Below, one piece after another: positions 46,523-53,413 of a stretch of DNA of 64,000 nt. Positions within the stretch are counted from its first letter, which is position 1, and each line of letters begins with the position of its first letter. Location of the stretch: NCBI RefSeq assembly GCF_000222485.1, contig NC_015914.1, positions 6,120,001 through 6,184,000 of the forward strand. Reading direction: 5' to 3'. The notes beneath the pieces were generated by a model. It did no database searches and was not told where the DNA came from. It saw nothing but the letters and a program-made list of their open reading frames with translations. A program made the position numbers and the translations under genes. This DNA is from Cyclobacterium marinum DSM 745 (GTDB lineage: Bacteria; Bacteroidota; Bacteroidia; Cytophagales; Cyclobacteriaceae).

Positions 46523-47728
46523 TTAAACATTTTCGCTTTGGAACAATGCAGGAATAGTTCGCAATAGTATTTTTATATCAAACCATATACTGAAATTTTT
46601 AACATAATCATTGTCAAGGCTTAATCGCTCTTCTTCAGACATAGCGCCCCTACCTCTTTTTTCAACTTGCCAAAGGCCGGTGATACCTGCAGGACCAAGA
46701 AATCTCAATGCATACTTGTCAGTGGTAATTTTTTCTGCTTCATATAAAGGCAATGGTCTATTTCCTACAAGGGACATATCACCTCTCAAGACATTCCACA
46801 ATTGGGGTAGTTCATCAATACTAGTATTTCTAATAAATTTACCAATTTTTGTTACGCGAGGATCATCTTTAATTTTGATAAATGCTGCATCCTTATTACT
46901 GTCCTTTTTAGCCATGAGAATTTTTTCACAGACCATTTTATTGTCATCGTACATAGGTTGAAGACATCCACCACCAGCTTGCTCACAAAATTCGCAAAGC
47001 TCTTTTACCTCATTCACTAATTCTTTGGGTTTTACCTCCTCTTCTTCAATGGTCTCTTCTTCATTGTTGTACTGATTCAGATGCTTTAATTGCTGTAATT
47101 TTGCATCAGCATCAGGATCCATGGATCTAAATTTATAAAACTTAAAGATATTATACCCTGTCCCTACTCTATAAGAATAATAGAACACCGGTCCTCTAGA
47201 CTCCAACTTAATTAAAATGGCTACAACTAAGAATAATGGCAACAAAACCAAAATAATAACTCCGGAAACTACAATATCAAAAACTCTTTTAATAAAAGGT
47301 GTCTTTGACTCTTTGAGGGTAGTATATTCTTGAGCTTTCTTATTCGTTGTAGGATGTTTCAACTGAAACTCCAGCCGGGATCTCAATTGTTTGGCTCTGA
47401 TAGGTTTTAAGATAAAATCCGTAACCCCTGAAGAGATGGCATTAACAATATCTTCAGGAGTAGCTTTATCAACGATCATAAAAAAGGGCAAATTTCCGAA
47501 GCCCAATTTTTCTATGGTATTTTTCAAGGTTATTCCATGAACATCCATTAAAGAGGAATCACTAAGGATCATGCAGTACCCTTCCGGTGAACTAGAAAGT
47601 TGATTGTAAAAGATTATTCCATTAGAAAAAACATTGATGTCAAAAATTTCTCCTACAGCTTTATTTATCGCATCAATTACTTCTTGATCCTCAGAAATCA
47701 AAGCAATTTTTTTATTTTCTTTATTCAT
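46523..47728 (-). CDS. Receiver domain fused to an initiating sugar transferase (phosphoglycosyltransferase) with a cysteine cluster
   Basis: A 401-residue fusion. Residues 5-120 form a receiver-like domain: acidic pair Glu13-Asp14, likely phospho-acceptor Asp57, Lys108 (FILKPI). The usual switch Thr/Ser is Val86, so signalling may be altered. From about 145 the bacterial sugar transferase follows: membrane-inserted hairpin 149-174, FKFYKFRSM, and catalytic Asp305-Glu306 (NTSIDELPQL), then GDMSLVGNRPLPLYE and GITGLWQVEKRGR. An insert of about 80 residues between KFRSM and DDPRVTKIG holds an acidic run and cysteines 245, 248, 255 and 267, a possible metal site. It likely loads the first sugar onto undecaprenyl phosphate. 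Its start overlaps the response regulator stop by 8 bases. Confidence 0.9.
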   Translation of the reverse strand: MNKENKKIALISEDQEVIDAINKAVGEIFDINVFSNGIIFYNQLSSSPEGYCMILSDSSLMDVHGITLKNTIEKLGFGNLPFFMIVDKATPEDIVNAISSGVTDFILKPIRAKQLRSRLEFQLKHPTTNKKAQEYTTLKESKTPFIKRVFDIVVSGVIILVLLPLFLVVAILIKLESRGPVFYYSYRVGTGYNIFKFYKFRSMDPDADAKLQQLKHLNQYNNEEETIEEEEVKPKELVNEVKELCEFCEQAGGGCLQPMYDDNKMVCEKILMAKKDSNKDAAFIKIKDDPRVTKIGKFIRNTSIDELPQLWNVLRGDMSLVGNRPLPLYEAEKITTDKYALRFLGPAGITGLWQVEKRGRGAMSEEERLSLDNDYVKNFSIWFDIKILLRTIPALFQSENV

Positions 47729-48128
47729 TTATTGAATCGATTGCAAATTTCCCTGTCCTCCTTAATATTGAATTTATTCGGGCTTCAAGCTCTTTAGGGT
47801 TAAAAGGTTTAACCATAAAATCATCTGCGCCCATGTTCAATATATCAATTTTCTTTTCAGAGGAGTCTGTAGCAGAAAGAACGATTAGAGGAATGGAAGA
47901 GAAAAATCCACTTGAACGAACCATTTCAACAAATTCCGCTCCACTAATTTCCGGCATGTTTAAATCACAAATAATTATATCAGGTAAATCACCCTCTTGC
48001 ATACTTGCTATGGCATCTGCAGGTTTGTTGAATACCTTAACATCAAATTTACTTTTAAAATAATGCTGTATGATTAGAAGAACAGAGGGTTCGTCATCTA
48101 TACCAAAAATCTTATACTTATTTTTCAT
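47721..48128 (-). CDS. Stand-alone response regulator (receiver only), coupled to the sugar transferase fusion
   Basis: A 135-residue single receiver domain. Acidic residues are in IFGIDDEPSVL, the phospho-acceptor Asp in DIIICDLNMPEISG, the switch Ser/Thr in LIVLSATDSSE and Lys in DFMVKPFNPKEL. No output domain. Its stop overlaps the start of the receiver/sugar-transferase fusion by 8 bases on the same strand. A signalling input into the first step of polysaccharide synthesis is likely. The partner kinase could be the hybrid kinase at 30258-34385 or one elsewhere. Confidence 0.93.
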   Translation of the reverse strand: MKNKYKIFGIDDEPSVLLIIQHYFKSKFDVKVFNKPADAIASMQEGDLPDIIICDLNMPEISGAEFVEMVRSSGFFSSIPLIVLSATDSSEKKIDILNMGADDFMVKPFNPKELEARINSILRRTGKFAIDSINE

Positions 48129-48338
48129 AGTTGCAAAAATTCATAATACCTATTTAAATACTAATAAAGGTAAAAACGAACCTGCAAATAAAAAAAGGAT
48201 TTAATATTTAATTTCCTTATTTAATAAAATGATATGTCAAAAATATAACTTATAATTTTACAATATTTACAAATTACAAAATATAGTATTCAAATAGCTA
48301 ATTTTTGTATTTTAAACAAAAATAAAAAAAATAAAAAA

Positions 48339-48365
48339 GCATTGCTCTTTTTTCAAGAACAATGC
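48339..48365 (-). terminator. Intrinsic terminator after the UDP-glucuronate decarboxylase gene
   Basis: Arms GCATTG (48339-48344) and CAATGC (48360-48365), with TCTT/AAGA continuing the stem after one mismatch. On the minus strand it is followed by TTTTTTATTTTTTTTA. It lies 32 bases past the stop at 48397. Confidence 0.85.
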
Positions 48366-48396
48366 CGTATTCAATCGCTTAGGGATGACTCAATCC

Positions 48397-49344
48397 TTAA
48401 ACATTATCTTCTTTTAAAATAAGGTCAAAATATTTAATGGTCTCAACCAAGCCCTCCTTTAACTGGACTTTTGGTTCCCAGCCCAATTCTTTCCTGGCTA
48501 AATCAATAATTGGTTTTCTTTGCATGGGATCATCCTGTGGCAGCGGTAGAAATTTAAGCTTGCTTTTTGAACCGGTTAGTTCCAAGACATTTTCAGCCAA
48601 TTCGAGCATGGTAAATTCTACTGGGTTACCAATATTAATTGGCCCAATTACATCATCAGAGCTGTTCATCAATTTATACATTCCAGAGATCAAATCGCTC
48701 ACATATCCAAAACTCCTGGTTTGCATTCCATCTCCAAAGATGGTTATATCCTCCCCTTTCAATGCTTGGACAATAAAATTACTCACAACTCGACCATCAG
48801 ATGGGTGCATTCTAGGTCCATAGGTATTGAATATTCGCATAACCTTAATGCTTAAATCATGCTGCCTATGGTAATCAAAAAATAATGTTTCCGCACATCT
48901 TTTTCCTTCATCATAACAGGCTCTAGGTCCGGTTACACTGACACTACCCTTATATGTTTCAGGTTGCGGATGTATCTCTGGGTCCCCGTAAACCTCACTG
49001 GTACTGGCCTGTAAAATTTTTATTTTAAGCCTTTTTGCAAGGCCTAACATATTGATGGCACCAATCACACTTGTTTTGGTGGTTTGAACAGGGTCGAATT
49101 GATAATGAACAGGACTAGCAGGACAGGCAAGATTATAAATCTCATCTACCTCAACATACAATGGAAGCGTTACATCGTGTCTTAAAAATTCAAAATTCTT
49201 ATTCTCCAATAAATGGTGAATATTTCTTCTTCTACCTGTAAAAAGATTATCGGCACAAATTACTTCATTGCCCTCCTCTAAAAGTTTGTCACAAAGATGG
49301 CTACCCAAAAACCCGGCTCCACCTGTTACTAAAATCCTTTTCAT
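48397..49344 (-). CDS. UDP-glucuronate decarboxylase (UDP-xylose synthase-like), extended SDR
   Basis: A 315-residue SDR. The Rossmann motif is [18 protein letters not shown] (5-22), followed by [15 protein letters not shown]. The catalytic Tyr-x3-Lys is in [13 protein letters not shown], and the substrate region has [31 protein letters not shown] and [12 protein letters not shown]. The [27 protein letters not shown] string, in parts, is diagnostic for the UXS family, which turns UDP-glucuronate into UDP-xylose with NAD+ retained. It ends the exopolysaccharide region on the minus strand and has its own terminator. Suggests xylose (or arabinose derived from it) in the polymer. Confidence 0.94.
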   Translation of the reverse strand: MKRILVTGGAGFLGSHLCDKLLEEGNEVICADNLFTGRRRNIHHLLENKNFEFLRHDVTLPLYVEVDEIYNLACPASPVHYQFDPVQTTKTSVIGAINMLGLAKRLKIKILQASTSEVYGDPEIHPQPETYKGSVSVTGPRACYDEGKRCAETLFFDYHRQHDLSIKVMRIFNTYGPRMHPSDGRVVSNFIVQALKGEDITIFGDGMQTRSFGYVSDLISGMYKLMNSSDDVIGPINIGNPVEFTMLELAENVLELTGSKSKLKFLPLPQDDPMQRKPIIDLARKELGWEPKVQLKEGLVETIKYFDLILKEDNV

Positions 49345-49520
49345 TTTATCAAAATAATTAGTTAAAAACTTGAAGTCTAAAATTGCTGTTGTCTAAAATC
49401 CAAAAATAATAATATATTTCCCATTCAAATAACTTTTTCTAAATGATCCCAATAATATACTTAAATTTATCTATCAATTACTTAATTTAACCAATAAATC
49501 CATCAAAAACCTAAAACAAG

Positions 49521-50312
49521 ATGAAACACAATCCATGTACATTTAAGTTTTTTGCTTTATTTTTTCTTCTCATTATAAGTTCCTTCTCTCTTAAAGCCCA
49601 AGATGGGAAAAAAGACTTGTATGAGTTAAGGGTTTACCATATAGCGAATCTTAAACAAGGGGAAGTAACTGAAAATTATTTAGAAAAGGCTTTTATACCG
49701 GCTGCCCATCGAGCAGGAGTTAAGAACGTTGGTGTTTTTAAACCATTACCCTCCGAGCCTGATGCAGGAAAAAAAATCTACGTTTTTCTCCCCTTTTCAA
49801 ATTCAAAAGATTATTTCAGATTTCAAAGAAAAATAAAATCTGACCCCAAACATCAAGAAGAAGGTAAAACATTCATTCATGCAGCATTTGATAATCCTAG
49901 CTTTAGTAGGATTGAGACCTCTTTAATGCAAGCCTTTGAAACAAGACCTAGAATGGCTCTTCCGAAACTAAGTTCTCCTAAAAGTGAAAGGGTTTATGAA
50001 TTAAGAAGTTATGAGTCTGCTACAGAAAGGCTTTACCACCAAAAAGTAAAAATGTTTAACGAAGGTGAAATTGATATTTTTGATGAATTAAATTTCAACG
50101 GCATTTTTTATGGAGAGCCTTTGGCAGGTGCAAATATGCCTAACCTTGTATATTTGACAGCCTTTGAGAACATGGAAGATAGGGATGCACACTGGGCCAC
50201 CTTTAGTGATTATCCAGCTTGGTTGGCATTAAAGGCCAATAGTGAGTATGACAATACTGTTTCTAAAAATGATAAAAGACTATTGCGACCAACTTCCTAC
50301 TCAGATTTTTAA
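49521..50312 (+). CDS. Secreted double-NIPSNAP-domain protein
   Basis: A 263-residue protein with a signal peptide (to about 26, SLKAQ) and two ferredoxin-like NIPSNAP domains. The first (about 32-130) opens LYELRVYHIANLKQGEVTENYLEK. The second (about 155-258) opens RVYELRSYESATERLYHQKVKMF and closes with NLVYLTAFENMEDRDAHWATF and SDYPAWLALKANSEY. The family is widespread in Bacteroidota, often near sugar catabolic genes, with no agreed reaction. It stands alone, with a perfect hairpin 10 bases after the stop. Confidence 0.9.
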   Translation: MKHNPCTFKFFALFFLLIISSFSLKAQDGKKDLYELRVYHIANLKQGEVTENYLEKAFIPAAHRAGVKNVGVFKPLPSEPDAGKKIYVFLPFSNSKDYFRFQRKIKSDPKHQEEGKTFIHAAFDNPSFSRIETSLMQAFETRPRMALPKLSSPKSERVYELRSYESATERLYHQKVKMFNEGEIDIFDELNFNGIFYGEPLAGANMPNLVYLTAFENMEDRDAHWATFSDYPAWLALKANSEYDNTVSKNDKRLLRPTSYSDF

Positions 50313-50322
50313 AATTACCAAA

Positions 50323-50365
50323 AGACAAAAGACCGAACATTTATTAAATGTTCGGTCTTTTGTCT
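50323..50365. terminator. Perfect 21-base inverted repeat, bidirectional terminator
   Basis: AGACAAAAGACCGAACATTTA at 50323-50343 is exactly complementary to 50345-50365 (the arms differ only by the central T at 50344). It sits between the convergent genes ending at 50312 and 50418. T-rich arms on both strands fit an intrinsic terminator working in both directions. Confidence 0.83.
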
Positions 50366-50417
50366 AATTGTTAAATACTCCTCTGCTATTCATTTATAAA
50401 AGGCATCACATAAGCAA

Positions 50418-51281
50418 TTAAGGATTTAAATTTTGAATAAATTCAGCAATGTCCATTTTTTCATCGATGAGCCCTAAACCCATTAAAGTTTCCAAAGTAA
50501 TGCCAATTTCTTGACTTGGGACTTCAGCATCTTCTGCCCAAGTTGTCTGCCGGATCCAATCCCTCACATCTTCAGCCTCAAGCGAATAAGCTTTACTTAT
50601 AGGCAGAACAAAACTTTCTTTGTCTTCCAAAATTTCCCTATTGATACTGTAAATTTCATTTAGAATTTTTTGAAGCAATTCTGGCTTATGCTCTAAAATT
50701 TTATCTGAAGCGACAATAACAAAACAAGGCCAAGGCGTGGGGATTTCCCCAACCCTTTTGAAAAGCCCTTGATCTACCAAAGGTTTGGTTGTAAATTTTT
50801 CCCAAAGAAAAGCTTTAACTTTATTATCCTTAAATGATGAAATGGCACCATCTAGATTATTAATAATTTCAAAATTGAGATCTTGAGGGTTCCAGCCTTC
50901 TCTTTTGGCAAGTAAAAAAGACATTAAATGAGAGCCTGATCCCTTTCTACTTACCAGAAATGGGGAAGATTTAAGATCATTAAGATTATTCACACCGGCC
51001 TCTGCAGGAACGTGAATCCCCCATACCAAAGGAGACTTGACATGGTACCCGATAATTTTTCCAGGGTTTCCGTCAATTTTATCTTTCAAAAAACTTTCGG
51101 TAAGTATGATGGCCAAATCAGTTGAATCGTTTCTAATGGCAGAATTCATTGCTCCAGATCCTCTGGACTCATCTTCCCAGACCAAATTCACCCCATCTTT
51201 TAAAAAAGGTTGTTCTTTAACCAATAGTTGCCAAGGGAAATTAAAATGCTCTGGTACCCCTGTAATCCTTATTTGTTCCAT
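50418..51281 (-). CDS. Periplasmic-binding-protein-like (type 2) protein without signal peptide
   Basis: An about 287-residue protein with the fold pattern of ABC substrate-binding/NMT1-like or LysR-effector-like proteins: MEQIRITGVPEHFNFPW, SRGSGAMNSAIRNDSTDLAIILTESF, SPLVWGIHVPAEAGVNNLNDL, FLVSRKGSGSHLMSFLLAKREGW and the hinge segment NNLDGAISSFKDNKVKAFLWEKF. The ATG at 51281 starts directly on the first beta strand; a longer frame to 51317 adds a short segment that is not a convincing signal peptide. There are no ABC permease or ATPase genes nearby. It could be a cytoplasmic binding protein or a sulfonate/taurine-like orphan. Confidence 0.75.
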   Translation of the reverse strand: MEQIRITGVPEHFNFPWQLLVKEQPFLKDGVNLVWEDESRGSGAMNSAIRNDSTDLAIILTESFLKDKIDGNPGKIIGYHVKSPLVWGIHVPAEAGVNNLNDLKSSPFLVSRKGSGSHLMSFLLAKREGWNPQDLNFEIINNLDGAISSFKDNKVKAFLWEKFTTKPLVDQGLFKRVGEIPTPWPCFVIVASDKILEHKPELLQKILNEIYSINREILEDKESFVLPISKAYSLEAEDVRDWIRQTTWAEDAEVPSQEIGITLETLMGLGLIDEKMDIAEFIQNLNP

Positions 51282-51405
51282 AAAACAAATATATAAAGGA
51301 AATTTTATAGTTTCCAACCCTAAATATTGCTTAGAAAAATAATGAAAAATTCGGTGAAAAAGTTTTTTTCAATCAAATAATAAGGTAATTGTTCCACACT
51401 ATTTA

Positions 51406-51413
51406 TATCTTTG
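51406..51413 (+). promoter_or_regulatory. Bacteroidota-type -7 promoter element upstream of the aldolase gene
   Basis: TATCTTTG fits the TAnnTTTG -7 consensus exactly. Transcription starting about 7 bases on would leave a leader of about 60 bases before the ATG at 51481. An ATTG near 51388-51391 could be the -33 part, but the spacing (14) is shorter than usual. Confidence 0.45.
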
Positions 51414-51480
51414 AATTCCTAATCAATTACTTTGGTGGATTGATGCGGATCAAATTTAATACAACCATAAATTATTTAAT

Positions 51481-52542
51481 ATGAAATTCAAACCTGGAGT
51501 AAAGTACGGCGAAGAGCTTAAAGACCTATTGGCCTATGCCAAAGAAAGTGAATTTGCAATGCCAGCAGTTAACTGTATCAACAGTAATACTGTGAACGCT
51601 GTTTTAGAAACCGCAAAAAGGGTCAACTCCCCGGTAATGATTCAGTTTTCAAATGGCGGTGCTCAGTTTTATGCTGGCAAAGGCCTTCCTAATGACAAGC
51701 AACAAGCATCTGTGGCAGGTGGTGTTTCCGGTGCCCTGCATGTACATAAAATGGCTCAAGTATATGGTGTCCCTGTGGTTTTACACACAGATCACGCAGC
51801 AAAAAAATTACTACCTTGGATAGATGGTTTACTTGCTGAAGGTAAAGCTTATTATGAAGCCTACAAAAGACCTCTTTTCAGCTCTCATATGTTGGATTTA
51901 TCTGAAGAGTCTATAGAGGAGAATATCGAAACCTCTGTTAAATATTTCAAGGAGTTTGCCAAAATAAAAATGGCTATTGAAATCGAACTTGGTGTAACTG
52001 GTGGAGAAGAAGATGGCGTGGACAATACAGAGGTTGACAGCTCAAAACTTTATACACAACCTGAAGAAGTAGCTTATGCTTATGAAGAGTTGAAAAAAGT
52101 AGACGATTTGTTTACTGTTGCTGCTGCCTTTGGTAATGTCCATGGTGTATACAAACCGGGTAATGTTTCATTGAAACCTATAATTTTGAAAAATTCTCAA
52201 GATTATATCAATGAGAAATTCGGAACTACTGGCAAACCTGTGAACTTCGTATTCCATGGTGGATCAGGGTCTACTGTAGAAGAAATTAGAGAAGCCAATG
52301 GCTACGGGTCTGTAAAAATGAATATTGATACCGATCTTCAGTGGGCATTCTGGGAAGGTGTATTGAAATACTACCATAGCAAAGAAGGTTACCTTCAAAC
52401 CCAATTAGGAAATCCTGAAGGAGCAGACAATCCTAACAAAAAGTCTTATGACCCTAGGGTATGGCTTAGAAAAGGTGAAGAGAACTTCAGCAAAAGATTA
52501 GAACTTGCCTTCGATATGCTTAATGCATTGGATAGAAATTAA
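51481..52542 (+). CDS. fbaA: Class II fructose-bisphosphate aldolase
   Basis: A 353-residue zinc aldolase of glycolysis/gluconeogenesis, splitting fructose 1,6-bisphosphate into dihydroxyacetone phosphate and glyceraldehyde 3-phosphate. Zinc and active-site segments are FAMPAVNCINSNTVNAVLE, VVLHTDHAAKKLLPWIDGL, ELGVTGGEEDGVDN, AFGNVHGVYKPGNV, FVFHGGSGSTVEEI and KMNIDTDLQWAFW. Length and motifs match the class IIA (E. coli FbaA-like) form. Single gene with its own promoter element upstream and a terminator 25 bases downstream. Confidence 0.96.
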   Translation: MKFKPGVKYGEELKDLLAYAKESEFAMPAVNCINSNTVNAVLETAKRVNSPVMIQFSNGGAQFYAGKGLPNDKQQASVAGGVSGALHVHKMAQVYGVPVVLHTDHAAKKLLPWIDGLLAEGKAYYEAYKRPLFSSHMLDLSEESIEENIETSVKYFKEFAKIKMAIEIELGVTGGEEDGVDNTEVDSSKLYTQPEEVAYAYEELKKVDDLFTVAAAFGNVHGVYKPGNVSLKPIILKNSQDYINEKFGTTGKPVNFVFHGGSGSTVEEIREANGYGSVKMNIDTDLQWAFWEGVLKYYHSKEGYLQTQLGNPEGADNPNKKSYDPRVWLRKGEENFSKRLELAFDMLNALDRN

Positions 52543-52567
52543 ATTTAGAAATTAATAATTGATTGTT

Positions 52568-52592
52568 AAAGCTGCCCTTTTTGGGTAGCTTT
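52568..52592 (+). terminator. Intrinsic terminator of the aldolase gene
   Basis: AAAGCTGCCC (52568-52577) pairs with GGGTAGCTTT (52583-52592) over ten bases with one G-U pair and a five-T loop. Further T follow. 25 bases after the stop. Confidence 0.87.
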
Positions 52593-52596
52593 TTTT

Positions 52597-52889
52597 GTTT
52601 TAGATTTTTTGAAATCCCCTCTAAAGCTGTCACCTAATGATTTATTATTTGGCAATTGACTCTATTTAAAATGGGGTCTCAACTTACAAATCTTCTTAAT
52701 TCACCATCTTATAATTTTGGGACCATGCTTTTTGATCCCGATTATAAAACTAAACTTGCCTGCTGTTCCAGTTACTGCATGCCTTTGCGAGCCGATTTCA
52801 TATTTTTTTTTAACTTTATCGCTTTTCAACTATCTGCCAAAATAGTTAACTTTGATCTACAGGCCTTAAGTAATTCAACTTTTTTAGTG
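52597..52889. other. Non-coding stretch upstream of the decayed toxin-antitoxin locus
   Basis: About 290 AT-rich bases. A plus-strand frame (52656-52922) exists, but its translation is hydrophobic without motif, starts without a ribosome-binding context, and runs through the palindrome at 52890-52914, so I do not call it a gene. Confidence 0.45.
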
Positions 52890-52914
52890 CGCAATTTAAT
52901 TGACTTAATTTGCG
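52890..52914. promoter_or_regulatory. Imperfect palindrome, possible operator of the toxin-antitoxin remnant
   Basis: CGCAATTTAA (52890-52899) and TTAATTTGCG (52905-52914) are complementary at 9 of 10 bases around a five-base centre. It lies 38 bases before the antitoxin remnant, where an autoregulatory operator would be expected. Confidence 0.4.
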
Positions 52915-52952
52915 TTTTATAATAAATTAACAAACCTTAAAACAAAAATACT

Positions 52953-53149
52953 ATAAAGGAAGTAACTCTTAAAATACCAGATAAAAAGCTTGCCTTCTTT
53001 ATGGAACTTATCAACCAACTGGGCTTTGAAGTGTTTGAAGAAACAAAGGTCCCCAGGAACATAAATCAATAGTGCGAGAGCGAATCAAAACAGCCAAAGC
53101 GGAAGACATGGTTGAATGGAAGGTAGCTCGCAAGCAATTCACTTTATAG
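52953..53149 (+). pseudogene. Antitoxin pseudogene (RelE/ParE partner type), frameshifted
   Basis: Reading from 52953 gives IKEVTLKIPDKKLAFFMELI, then NQLGFEVFEETKVPRN, and a stop at 53070-53072. Shifting frame near 53056 restores HKSIVRERIKTAKAEDMVEW and KVARKQFTL to a stop at 53147-53149. The joined product is that of a small antitoxin of the type paired with RelE/ParE toxins in Bacteroidota. One missing base (CCCAGG where CCCAAGG would keep frame) explains the shift. The first codon is ATA where an ATG would be expected, a second lesion. Both are seen directly; that they are decay rather than sequencing error is inference. Confidence 0.72.
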
Positions 53150-53162
53150 GAAAGTCCTAAAA

Positions 53163-53393
53163 ATGGCTTATAGCTTAGTCATTGACCCCAGGGCTATCAA
53201 GGATATTCAGGAAGCTATTGACTATTACGAAGAACAACAAGCTGGAATTGGGATATATGCGCCAATTAAAAAATCAATAAAACTATTAAATCATTATCAT
53301 GTTTTACAGTGGAAGTGGACACTAAAAAAGCACCGAGTAGAAACCCGATGCTTTTTAACTTTTCCCATTTTTTCAAGTCAAATATGTTCTTGA
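53163..53393 (+). pseudogene. Truncated RelE/ParE-type toxin remnant
   Basis: The first 30 codons (53163-53252) are a clear RelE/ParE toxin start: SLVIDPRAIKDIQEAIDYYE, then EQQAGIG. A complete toxin would continue with about 65 more residues including the catalytic strands. Here the frame instead runs into unrelated AT-rich sequence and through the hairpin at 53325-53356 before stopping at 53393. Thirteen bases follow the antitoxin stop, the normal layout for such a pair. With the catalytic part gone it should be inactive. Confidence 0.75.
53325..53356. terminator. Bidirectional terminator-like hairpin
   Basis: AAAAAGCA (53325-53332) pairs with TGCTTTTT (53349-53356), with CG/CG extending the stem after a mismatch. 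It has A before and T after, so it works in both directions. It serves the minus-strand esterase gene ending at 53414. Confidence 0.65.
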
Positions 53394-53413
53394 AATTGAA
53401 ACAATACCCTTGC

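Noticed and set aside
52656..52922. Plus-strand open frame of 88 codons
   Set aside because: Hydrophobic, motif-free translation, no ribosome-binding context, and it crosses the palindrome upstream of the toxin-antitoxin remnant; most likely chance.
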